A stretch of DNA of 5,241 nucleotides, from the NCBI GenBank assembly GCA_003156235.1, contig PMGP01000074.1, positions 263 through 5,503 of the forward strand. Direction: 5' to 3'. The notes beneath the pieces were generated by a model. It saw only the letters and a program-made list of their open reading frames with translations. It was not told the origin of the DNA and did not search any database. How positions within the stretch are numbered: position 1 is the stretch's first letter; each line of letters starts with the position of its first letter. Source of the stretch: Acidobacteriaceae bacterium (GTDB taxonomy: Bacteria; Acidobacteriota; Terriglobia; Terriglobales; Acidobacteriaceae). The position numbers and the translations under genes are program-made. Positions 1 to 5,241 of this stretch are shown piece by piece.

Positions 1-7
1 CCAGGAT

Positions 8-13
8 GAAGGA
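8..13 (+). promoter_or_regulatory. Ribosome binding site of first propeller gene
   Basis: GAAGGA lies 5 nt before the ATG at 19. The same motif and 5-nt spacing occur before the third gene (3016-3021), and GAAAGA sits at the same distance before the second (1636-1641). This shared arrangement fixes the start codons of all three paralogues. The promoter of this gene, if it has its own, lies outside the window. Confidence 0.8.
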
Positions 14-18
14 ATCGC

Positions 19-1452
19 ATGAAGTTCACGAAATTCGGCAAGGCCCTTCTGATAAGCGCCCTTTCCGCTGGCGTTCTATTCAGCGTTACGTCTTGCATCC
101 AGGATTATTCAGTTGGCTACTTGTATGTGACAGGGACGGTGACAGCCGGGACCTCCAGCAACGGCATCATCTCCGGCTTCAAGATCGATCACAACACCGG
201 TAAGCTGACGACTATCAACGGGCTGCCGGTTTCCTCCGGCGGCGCCAACCCGGTTCGGGCCGTCCTGCTCTCCGGCAGCCGCTTTCTTTATGTTCTCAAC
301 CGGGGCGTCAGCACCAACCCGGCCGGCAGCTCTATCTGCACTACGCAGTACCCCTGCCAGAACGCCAACATTACGCAGTTTGCTATCGGCGCCAACGGCA
401 TCCTCACGCCGCAGGAGACCTTCTACACGCAAGGCCTGAATCCGTTCCGCATGGTCTCCGACAGCTCGGGATCCTACATCTACGTGCTGGAACACGATTC
501 CATGATCAACGGCGCACCGTCTAACAGCACGACGAACCCGAACCCGAACTGCGCTGCCGCCTTGACTGGCGCCACCACCTGCGGAGACATTACCGCTTTT
601 ACGGTCAACGCGTCCACGGGCCGCCTGAGTCTGATCCAGAATGCCCAGGTGACCGCGTTCGGCGGCGGTGCTGCGCTGGCTTACTTTCCGGTTCCAGCCA
701 ATCCTGTCGACTTCTTGATGGTCAGCGGATCCATCCTTACAATGAGCGGGGCGCCAACACACACCGCGGCTGCTCCTTGCACAACAGCCGCCGAACTCGC
801 CGCAAACTATCCGTATATCTGCGGCACCTCGGTCTACCCGTACTCCCAAAATTCCTCCAACGGACAATTGACGGTGAGCCAGAACACCATCCAAACGCTG
901 AACATCGCCCAGGGCACCACCCTTGTGGTCGGCGGCGGTTACGTCTTTGTGCTGGACAACGAAGCCCCCAGCCCTAATCCCACCAGCGCGTCCAGCCAGA
1001 TGCTGCCTTACTCGGTGGGCAGCGGTGGCGCGCTGATCCCGGCTACCAGCGGCCCTATTCCAGATGACCCCAACCAATCCAACCCCATTTATCTGGTGCA
1101 GGAGAACAAGGGAAAGTGGTTCTATGTGGCCAATGAGGGGAACAACACCACCAACACGGGAACGGCTGCGAGCGGCCTTGCCGGTTACGTGATCAACTCT
1201 CCATTTCAACCCACCGAAATGGCAGGCACGCCCATTGGCTTCGGCAGCGGCTCCTATCCGCAGTGCCTGGTCGAAGACCCCTCGAATCAGTTCTTCTATA
1301 CGGCCAACGCTGGCGATTCCACGGTCACCGGACAGGCGATTGATGAGAACGCCGGCACCCTCATCCCGCTCAACAACTCGACCAAGGCGCCGTCTGAATA
1401 TACGCTTACCGGTCCGCCTACATGGTGCCTGATGGATGGGCGCACAAACTGA
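19..1452 (+). CDS. Beta-propeller (YVTN/lactonase-like) lipoprotein, paralogue 1
   Basis: The 477-residue product is predicted to be exported and lipid-anchored. Basic MKFTKFGK is followed by a hydrophobic stretch and the lipobox VTSC, with Cys26 as the lipidated residue. Residue +2 is Ile, not Asp, which under the E. coli Lol rule favours the outer membrane. About seven blade strands are visible: YLYVT 34-38, FLYVL 89-93, YIYVL 153-157, FLMVS 232-236 (weak), YVFVL 308-312, WFYVA 367-371 and FFYTA 425-429. Most are followed by a second strand and a turn such as GANGIL or NASTGRL. This pattern fits the seven-bladed lactonase/YVTN propeller families. Eight further cysteines (107, 113, 178, 188, 254, 268, 416, 470) could form four disulfides after export. 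It lacks the C-terminal PHG motif of its two neighbours. Fold and location are well supported; substrate, partner and any enzyme activity are unknown. 6-phosphogluconolactonase is unlikely for a surface lipoprotein. Confidence 0.88.
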   Translation: MKFTKFGKALLISALSAGVLFSVTSCIQDYSVGYLYVTGTVTAGTSSNGIISGFKIDHNTGKLTTINGLPVSSGGANPVRAVLLSGSRFLYVLNRGVSTNPAGSSICTTQYPCQNANITQFAIGANGILTPQETFYTQGLNPFRMVSDSSGSYIYVLEHDSMINGAPSNSTTNPNPNCAAALTGATTCGDITAFTVNASTGRLSLIQNAQVTAFGGGAALAYFPVPANPVDFLMVSGSILTMSGAPTHTAAAPCTTAAELAANYPYICGTSVYPYSQNSSNGQLTVSQNTIQTLNIAQGTTLVVGGGYVFVLDNEAPSPNPTSASSQMLPYSVGSGGALIPATSGPIPDDPNQSNPIYLVQENKGKWFYVANEGNNTTNTGTAASGLAGYVINSPFQPTEMAGTPIGFGSGSYPQCLVEDPSNQFFYTANAGDSTVTGQAIDENAGTLIPLNNSTKAPSEYTLTGPPTWCLMDGRTN

Positions 1453-1472
1453 ACTGCCGCTTGATGCGGATA

Positions 1473-1517
1473 TGCCTGGGGCGGAGGATGGCCCCCGTTC
1501 CAGGCAACGCCAGGCAA
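1473..1517 (+). repeat. Inverted repeat with a duplicated 3' arm, downstream of gene 1
   Basis: TGCCTGG (1473-1479) is the exact reverse complement of CCAGGCA (1500-1506), giving a 7-bp stem around a G/C-rich loop in which further G-C pairs with CCCCC (1492-1496) are possible. The right arm is part of CCAGGCAA, which is repeated exactly at 1500-1507 and 1510-1517. The left arm could therefore pair with either copy. No T-tract follows, so this is not a standard intrinsic terminator. It may stabilise the 3' end of the gene 1 transcript or mean nothing. The rest of the 194-nt gap up to 1646 shows no clear promoter. Confidence 0.4.
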
Positions 1518-1610
1518 TGATTGACTTGCAGTCTTCAAGAACGCAGCCGAATTTCCCGACGCAATGTTTTTCAGAGCGTCCTGAGGTTCGATTCCAAACC
1601 TGATTTTTAG

Positions 1611-1629
1611 GGGCCGGAGCTTTTGGCCC
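1611..1629 (+). promoter_or_regulatory. Small leader hairpin before gene 2
   Basis: GGGCC (1611-1615) and GGCCC (1625-1629) form a 5-bp GC stem with a 9-nt loop. The 3' arm ends 17 nt before the ATG at 1647. A similar stem (GGGCT/AGCCC) ends 16 nt before the start of gene 3. The matching position suggests a shared 5' leader element, but a stem this short could also arise by chance or simply be inherited by duplication. Confidence 0.35.
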
Positions 1630-1635
1630 ACTGAC

Positions 1636-1641
1636 GAAAGA
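1636..1641 (+). promoter_or_regulatory. Ribosome binding site that decides the gene 2 start
   Basis: GAAAGA sits 5 nt before the ATG at 1647, in the place of GAAGGA before genes 1 and 3. An ATG at 1641, two codons earlier in the same frame, begins within this motif and would have no usable spacing. The start at 1647 also yields the MKF beginning and Cys26 of the other two paralogues. Confidence 0.7.
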
Positions 1642-1646
1642 TGCGC

Positions 1647-2900
1647 ATGAAGTTCAACAAATCGAGCCAGCTTCTGCTGGTCTCCGCGGCCAGCCTCCTG
1701 GCGGCAGTACTGATTACCGCTTGCGGCACGGCCACCACGGATTTCGTTTACGTGTCCAGCGCCAAGGCCGCGGGGGCCAATAGCTACGGCGAGATCAATG
1801 TCTACGAGATCAACGGCGTCTCCGGCTCTATGCGCCAGATTCTCAGTTCGCCCTACCCCTCGGGAGGGCGCAATCCGGTGGCCGAAGCCGTCTCCTCCGA
1901 CTACGCGAATCTGTACGTGGTCAATCAGGACGACAACACTATTGTGCAGTTCATGATTGGCAGCGATGGCAAGCTCTATCCGCAGAACACCGTCAATACG
2001 CCCGGCATCTTCCCGCTGGCCGTGGCCGTGAGCGGCACGAACCTTTTTGTAGTGGACACCTACCAGCCTTTGCCCGCCTGCTCTACCGCGGACCCCTGTC
2101 CCGGATCGGTGGGCGTCTTTCCGCTCCAGCCCGCTACCACTGGCGCCAACCCAACCCCCAGCGGCGCACCGGGTCCAACGCCGCTCACCAACACGGCCAC
2201 CGGCGCGGACTATTGGCCGTTGATCCTGCCCAGCAATCCCAAGCACATCATTACGCCCACCGCGGTCAACGTCCTGAAATCGGGCGCGGATCTCTTCGTT
2301 ACGGCCTATGACGCCTCAGTTACGCCCAACGCTGGCTATGTCTTTGGTTTCTCTATCGGTTCTAGCGGCGCGCTCACAGCCCTCAATGGCGGTGTGCCTT
2401 TTGCCGCCGGTGTCCATCCCTCCGCTGTCGCCAGCGCCACGCAAACCTCCGGGACTTATGTTTACGTAACGGATTCCGTCAATGGCAATGTTCTCGGCTA
2501 CTCATTTGCGTCCGGACTTTTGACTTCGTTATCCGGCAGCCCCTATCCGGCCGGCAATCTACCCGCCGCCATCGTCGCCGATCCCGCCTACCCGTATGTC
2601 TACGTGGCCAACTCGACGGACGGCAACATCGTGGCCTACTCCATCTCCAGCAGCGGTGTGCTCACCCGCATCGGCGCCTATACCGCGGGCATTCAGCCGG
2701 TGGCCATAGGCATCGACCCATCGACCAACCATTTTCTTTTCACCGCCAACTTTACTCCCGACGGGGTCAACGGCACGGTTACCGGCTTTGAGTTGAGCGC
2801 CACCGCCGGCACGCTCGTCGACACGCAAAACTCACCTTACCCGTCCAACGCCCAGCCGACGGCCGTGGCTGCGGTTCCGCACGGCAGTACGACGCACTAA
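1647..2900 (+). CDS. Beta-propeller (YVTN/lactonase-like) lipoprotein, paralogue 2
   Basis: The product has 417 residues from the start chosen at 1647, or 419 from the upstream ATG. MKFNK and a hydrophobic core lead to the lipobox ITAC, with Cys26 lipidated and Gly at +2, so outer-membrane anchoring is expected. Seven blade strands can be placed: FVYVS 33-37, LYVVN 89-93, LFVVD 133-137, LFVTA 216-220, YVYVT 271-275, YVYVA 317-321 and FLFTA 363-367. Several blades show the YVTN-type pattern, for example YVTDSVNGNVLGY and YVANSTDGNIVAY. A Pro/Thr/Gly-rich insertion of about 40 residues (161-200) separates blades 3 and 4 and probably forms a surface loop. The only other cysteines are 145 and 151 (CX5C). 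The C-terminal PTAVAAVPHG is shared with gene 3, its closest paralogue here. The fold is confident; ligand and activity are unknown. Binding or cell-surface scaffolding is as plausible as lactone hydrolysis. Confidence 0.9.
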   Translation: MKFNKSSQLLLVSAASLLAAVLITACGTATTDFVYVSSAKAAGANSYGEINVYEINGVSGSMRQILSSPYPSGGRNPVAEAVSSDYANLYVVNQDDNTIVQFMIGSDGKLYPQNTVNTPGIFPLAVAVSGTNLFVVDTYQPLPACSTADPCPGSVGVFPLQPATTGANPTPSGAPGPTPLTNTATGADYWPLILPSNPKHIITPTAVNVLKSGADLFVTAYDASVTPNAGYVFGFSIGSSGALTALNGGVPFAAGVHPSAVASATQTSGTYVYVTDSVNGNVLGYSFASGLLTSLSGSPYPAGNLPAAIVADPAYPYVYVANSTDGNIVAYSISSSGVLTRIGAYTAGIQPVAIGIDPSTNHFLFTANFTPDGVNGTVTGFELSATAGTLVDTQNSPYPSNAQPTAVAAVPHGSTTH

Positions 2901-2937
2901 GCGCCTCAACGGTCCTCTGCCGGGCACTCTAGCAACA

Positions 2938-2969
2938 CCCCGTACCGGGCTTTTACAATACATACGGGG
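2938..2969. repeat. 7-bp perfect inverted repeat between genes 2 and 3
   Basis: CCCCGTA (2938-2944) and TACGGGG (2963-2969) are exact reverse complements separated by 18 nt. The loop contains TTTTACAATACA, including TACAAT (2954-2959), a 5/6 match to a sigma70 -10 box, but no good -35 box lies 16-18 nt upstream. The element could be an operator-like site around a weak promoter for gene 3, a transcript hairpin, or chance. No T-tract follows the right arm, so it is not a classical terminator. Confidence 0.4.
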
Positions 2970-2988
2970 CAACTTAACCAGTTCTCTT

Positions 2989-3011
2989 TGGGCTCACTCC
3001 TGACAAGCCCA
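2989..3011 (+). promoter_or_regulatory. Small leader hairpin before gene 3
   Basis: TGGGCT (2989-2994) pairs exactly with AGCCCA (3006-3011) around an 11-nt loop, just upstream of the ribosome binding site. It occupies the same place as the stem at 1611-1629 before gene 2. The right arm begins the DNA block shared by genes 2 and 3, while the left arm and loop differ in sequence. Stem potential is therefore kept although the loop is not. Confidence 0.35.
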
Positions 3012-3015
3012 CTAC

Positions 3016-3021
3016 GAAGGA
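3016..3021 (+). promoter_or_regulatory. Ribosome binding site that decides the gene 3 start
   Basis: GAAGGA lies 5 nt before the ATG at 3027. The reading frame is open further upstream to a TTG at 2988, but that start would put this motif inside the coding sequence and add 13 residues ending in RRKR before the MKF signal peptide, which neither paralogue has. Confidence 0.75.
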
Positions 3022-3026
3022 AGCGC

Positions 3027-4298
3027 ATGAAGTTCAGCAAATTGAGCCAGCTTTTTCTGGTCTCTTCCATCGGCCTTCTAGTGGCCACCGTTTTCTCTGC
3101 CTGTGCGATCACAACCATCGACTATGTTTTCGTGGCCTGTTCCGCCGGCTCCGGAACTGCCAGCGCAGGCCAGATCATGACCTACGCGGTGGACTCCCAG
3201 TCCGGCGCATTGCGCAACGGAGCGCCCACCGTGGCCTCGGGCGGAACGAACCCGGTTTCCATGGCAGTCACATCCGACTATGAGAATCTTTACGTCGCCA
3301 ATGCGGGCAGCAACAACGTCGTCCACTTCGCCACAGGCATCAACGGAGTTCTGACCTCCAAGGACACGGTCACGATGACCACCACGCCCATCGCCTTGGC
3401 CGTGAACTCGGCCGGAACCTATCTGTATGTGGTGTCTTGCACCGCCGCCGCCAATACGGCCTATCCCACGCTGAGCTGCACAGGTGGCGCGACACTGACG
3501 GAGTATTCGCTCTCTTCCGGCGCCATCGGCTCCGCGGCTGCTACCAAAACTCTCAATCTCTACGGCACCTATGCCGCCTATAGCGGCGATGTCCTGGTTC
3601 CCACCGGGCTCACCGTGCTGACCAATAACGGTGTGGTGAGCGACAATGCCGTCTATGTCACGGCCTATGACCTGTCGGCCTACAATCCCGGCTGCACCTC
3701 CTGCGTCAACAGCACCGCCAACCCTGGCTGGGTCTTTGGCTACACCATCGGGTCGAGCGGTGCTTTGACCCCTCTCGCCACCCCCTACGAAGCCGGCATC
3801 AAGCCCTCCGCCATCGTCGCTTCGCCCATCGACACCTATCTTTACGTCACGGACTACGCGCAAGGCCAGTTGATCGGCTACACGATTCTGGACGGCGGAA
3901 AATCCCTGGCCTTCTTGCCCAGCGGTCCCTTCAGGACAGGGAACGAACCCACCGCGGTAACCATCGATCCGCGCGGCTTGTTCATCTATGCCACCAACTC
4001 CCTGGATTCCACGGTTACGCCCTACGCAATCACCCTGGCCTCCGGGATTCCCACGGGCACGGCGAGCTCCGCCAACTCGACGGACACCCAGCCGGTCGCC
4101 ATCGTGATAGACCCGGCGCTGGGCCGGTTTGTCTATACCGCCAACTACCTGGGAAACTCCGTCTCCGGCTTCCGCCTGGACGCGACCTCAGGCGCGCTGA
4201 GCGAAAACCAGGCTACGCCATACCCCACCGGCGCAAAACCCACAGCAGTGGCTTCCATTCCCCACGGAAACTATTCAACGCAGTCGATTACCCCGTAA
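3027..4298 (+). CDS. Beta-propeller (YVTN/lactonase-like) lipoprotein, paralogue 3
   Basis: The 423-residue product begins MKFSK, followed by a hydrophobic core and FSAC. Cys26 is the expected lipidated residue, although Phe at -3 is less typical of a lipobox than Leu, Val or Ile. Ala at +2 favours the outer membrane under the E. coli rule. Seven blade strands are seen: YVFVA 33-37, LYVAN 88-92, LYVVS 133-137, VYVTA 209-213, LYVTD 272-276, FIYAT 319-323 and FVYTA 368-372. Blade turns such as GSSGAL and ATSGAL recur, and the C-terminal PTAVASIPHG matches gene 2. Between blades 3 and 4 it has an insertion at the same place as gene 2 but unrelated in sequence. Extra cysteines are 38, 138, 151, 223 and 226; the last two form CTSC (CX2C), not seen in the neighbours. 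It closes the array, since a strong terminator follows its stop. Ligand and activity are unknown. Confidence 0.9.
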   Translation: MKFSKLSQLFLVSSIGLLVATVFSACAITTIDYVFVACSAGSGTASAGQIMTYAVDSQSGALRNGAPTVASGGTNPVSMAVTSDYENLYVANAGSNNVVHFATGINGVLTSKDTVTMTTTPIALAVNSAGTYLYVVSCTAAANTAYPTLSCTGGATLTEYSLSSGAIGSAAATKTLNLYGTYAAYSGDVLVPTGLTVLTNNGVVSDNAVYVTAYDLSAYNPGCTSCVNSTANPGWVFGYTIGSSGALTPLATPYEAGIKPSAIVASPIDTYLYVTDYAQGQLIGYTILDGGKSLAFLPSGPFRTGNEPTAVTIDPRGLFIYATNSLDSTVTPYAITLASGIPTGTASSANSTDTQPVAIVIDPALGRFVYTANYLGNSVSGFRLDATSGALSENQATPYPTGAKPTAVASIPHGNYSTQSITP

Positions 4299-4319
4299 AG
4301 GAATCAGCTTTTACCTGCC

Positions 4320-4349
4320 AAAAAGCCCAGCCGTCCGGCTGGGCTTTTT
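4320..4349 (+). terminator. Intrinsic (rho-independent) terminator after gene 3
   Basis: GCCCAGCC (4325-4332) pairs perfectly with GGCTGGGC (4337-4344) around the loop GTCC, and five T residues (4345-4349) follow directly. Five A residues (4320-4324) precede the stem, so it can extend by A-T pairs and could also stop transcription from the opposite strand. It starts 22 nt after the gene 3 stop and should separate the propeller array from lpxC. Confidence 0.93.
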
Positions 4350-4413
4350 GCTGCACAGGGCTTCAAATCGACGAGCAAATCCCGGCTTAATCAATGGCTC
4401 GACTGGCGCAAAG

Positions 4414-4431
4414 TGTGGCAAAAATACCACA
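4414..4431. promoter_or_regulatory. Operator-like palindrome upstream of lpxC
   Basis: TGTGG (4414-4418) and CCACA (4427-4431) form a perfect 5-bp inverted repeat with an A-rich 8-nt centre (CAAAAATA). The total length of 18 bp suits a dimeric DNA-binding protein, and its right edge touches the candidate -35 box of lpxC. I do not recognise it as the site of a known regulator, and 5-bp arms can occur by chance. Confidence 0.35.
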
Positions 4432-4458
4432 GGACAGGGATAACCCTCAGCGTCTAAT
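4431..4458 (+). promoter_or_regulatory. Candidate sigma70-type promoter of lpxC
   Basis: AGGACA (4431-4436, 4/6 match to TTGACA) and TCTAAT (4453-4458, 5/6 match to TATAAT) are 16 nt apart. This would start transcription near 4465 and give a leader of roughly 35 nt. A promoter is expected here because the terminator at 4320-4349 blocks readthrough from the array. The spacer holds a small inverted repeat, AGGG-ATAA-CCCT (4436-4447). The match is modest and the consensus for this phylum is less certain. Confidence 0.4.
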
Positions 4459-4492
4459 CTAACCCTTGCGCACGGTTTTCTTGGCCGTGGAA

Positions 4493-4498
4493 GAAGGA
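4493..4498 (+). promoter_or_regulatory. Ribosome binding site of lpxC
   Basis: GAAGGA, within AAGAAGGA (4491-4498), is the only good Shine-Dalgarno match before the lpxC reading frame. It supports the TTG at 4502 even though the 3-nt gap is shorter than the 5 nt seen in the propeller genes. A GTG at 4487 lies just upstream of the motif and has no ribosome binding site of its own. Confidence 0.55.
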
Positions 4499-4501
4499 AT
4501 T

Positions 4502-5241
4502 TTGACCAATCCCGCGAACTTGAGTCCCGCGCATCTGGAACAGACGATCATTGCGCCTTTGGATTTTGACGGGGTGGGGTTGCACTCCGGCGCTCCGGTG
4601 CGCATGCGGCTGCTGCCTGCCCCAGCCGGCTCGGGCATCGTCTTTCGCCGCACTGATCTGGACAATTTTGAGATTCCCGCCACCGGCCGCTACGTGGCCA
4701 AGGTGAGCTATGCAACCAGCTTGATGCGACAGGGCGTGCTGATTCAGACCACCGAGCATCTGCTCTCGGCGCTCATCGGCATGGGCGTGGACAACGTGAT
4801 TGCCGAGCTGGACAACCTGGAGCTGCCCATCCTGGACGGAAGCGCCCTGCCTTACGTCGAGGCCATCCTGAGGGTGGGCATCCGCCATCAGCGCCGCCGC
4901 CGAGAGACCATCCGTGTGCTGCATCCGGTTGAGGTTCGTGAAGGCAACAAGTTCATCGGAGTTTATCCCGGCTCCGGCTACAGCATCGAGTACGCCATCG
5001 ACTTTCCCGCGCCCGTCGGCCACCAGTCTGCCTGCATCGATCTGGCCGCCGAGATGTATGGCACATTCATTGCCCCGGCCCGGACCTTTGGCTATAAAGC
5101 CGACGAGCAGAAGCTGCGCGACATGGGCCTGGTCCGCGGCGCCAGCCCGGAAAACATTATCGTCTTGGCTCCAACCGGCCCGGTGAACGGCTCGCTGCGC
5201 TTTCCCGACGAGTATGTGCGCCACAAGGTGCTGGACCTGAT
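4502..5241 (+). CDS. lpxC: UDP-3-O-acyl-N-acetylglucosamine deacetylase, 5' part
   Basis: LpxC is the cytosolic Zn2+ enzyme that removes acetate from UDP-3-O-acyl-GlcNAc, the committed step of lipid A synthesis. The window holds 246 residues of a family of about 300; the frame is open at the window end. Family signatures in order are GVGLHSG (24-30), RRTDL (49-53), TTEHLLSAL (83-91), DNLELPILDGSALP (104-117), ARTFGY (193-198) and RHKVLD (240-245). By alignment with E. coli LpxC, His86, His241 and Asp245 are the zinc ligands, Glu85 the catalytic base, and Thr195 and Lys242 active-site residues; the catalytic His corresponding to E. coli His265 lies beyond the window. The start is a judgement: TTG at 4502 has GAAGGA 3 nt upstream. 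GTG at 4487 or TTG at 4481 or 4466 are possible in frame, below a TAA at 4460. The conserved core begins near residue 13. A C-terminal FabZ fusion, known in some phyla, cannot be excluded. Confidence 0.95.
   Translation, partial: MTNPANLSPAHLEQTIIAPLDFDGVGLHSGAPVRMRLLPAPAGSGIVFRRTDLDNFEIPATGRYVAKVSYATSLMRQGVLIQTTEHLLSALIGMGVDNVIAELDNLELPILDGSALPYVEAILRVGIRHQRRRRETIRVLHPVEVREGNKFIGVYPGSGYSIEYAIDFPAPVGHQSACIDLAAEMYGTFIAPARTFGYKADEQKLRDMGLVRGASPENIIVLAPTGPVNGSLRFPDEYVRHKVLDL

Noticed and set aside
6..203. 65-codon + strand frame overlapping the start of gene 1
   Set aside because: It is out of frame with the clear lipoprotein gene and encodes an Arg-rich product with no recognisable motif. The GAAGGA motif serves the ATG at 19 instead.
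109..1209. Long open frame on the - strand opposite gene 1, with similar ones at 1296-2246, 3078-3863 and 4454-5224
   Set aside because: Each is codon-aligned with the + strand gene, so it stays open merely because the gene avoids TTA, CTA and TCA codons. The products are rich in Arg, Gly, Val and His without recognisable domains, while the + strand products have clear signal peptides and family motifs.
2988..3026. TTG start for gene 3 giving a 13-residue N-terminal extension
   Set aside because: It would place the ribosome binding site inside the coding sequence and spoil the MKF signal-peptide start shared by all three paralogues.
2906..3118. 70-codon - strand open frame across the gap between genes 2 and 3
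   Set aside because: It starts inside gene 3, runs through the inverted repeat, and shows no convincing ribosome binding site or recognisable family.
4291..4297. Third CCCCGTA copy at the stop codon of gene 3
   Set aside because: It is a single 7-mer in coding sequence without a partner arm at the spacing seen at 2938-2969, most likely chance.
19..4298. Calling the propeller genes 6-phosphogluconolactonase (pgl)
   Set aside because: The fold resembles that family, but these are exported lipoproteins whereas the pentose phosphate enzyme acts in the cytosol, and I cannot identify catalytic residues.
4403..4420. Possible sigma54 (-24/-12) promoter, TGGCGC followed by TGTGGCA
   Set aside because: The spacing between the GG and GC elements does not fit the required 10 nt, and the -12 part lacks TTGC.
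4437..4450. Partial resemblance of GGGATAAC to the I-SceI homing site
   Set aside because: Only about half of the 18-bp site matches, and no intron or homing endonuclease gene is nearby.

Overview
The window carries four genes, all on the + strand: three tandem genes for secreted beta-propeller lipoproteins (19-1452, 1647-2900, 3027-4298), then the first ~80% of lpxC (4502 to the window end). High GC with GC-rich third positions, Gram-negative lipid A synthesis, an LpxC closest to what I remember of acidobacterial sequences (SYATSLMRQG, ELDNLELPILDGSALP), and a run of YVTN/lactonase-like lipoproteins together suggest an Acidobacteriota genome, probably Terriglobia. That assignment is recall-based inference, not a search result.

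Region 1 (1-4298) is a paralogous array. Each protein starts MKF, has a 25-residue lipoprotein signal peptide with the modified cysteine at residue 26, and then about seven blade-like repeats, each with an aromatic/aliphatic strand of the form (L/F/Y)-Y-V-x-N/D. Genes 2 and 3 are the closer pair: they share the C-terminal PTAVA..PHG motif and a nearly identical DNA block from just before the ribosome binding site into the signal peptide. Gene 1 is more divergent and has eight extra cysteines. The gaps (194 and 126 nt) hold small inverted and direct repeats but no convincing intrinsic terminator, so co-transcription is possible but unproven. Catalytic activity cannot be claimed; these may be binding or scaffold proteins.

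Region 2 (4299-4501) separates the array from lpxC. It holds a textbook intrinsic terminator (4320-4349), then a small palindrome next to a candidate sigma70-type promoter, and an AAGAAGGA ribosome binding site before a probable TTG start.

Region 3 (4502-5241) is lpxC, the committed step of lipid A synthesis, cut by the window end just after the second zinc-binding motif. The strong terminator suggests that lpxC is transcribed separately from the array. There is no sign of a mobile element, CRISPR array, RNA gene or defence system. The features most worth a second look are the propeller array, its conserved 5' block and its paralogue-specific cysteine patterns.
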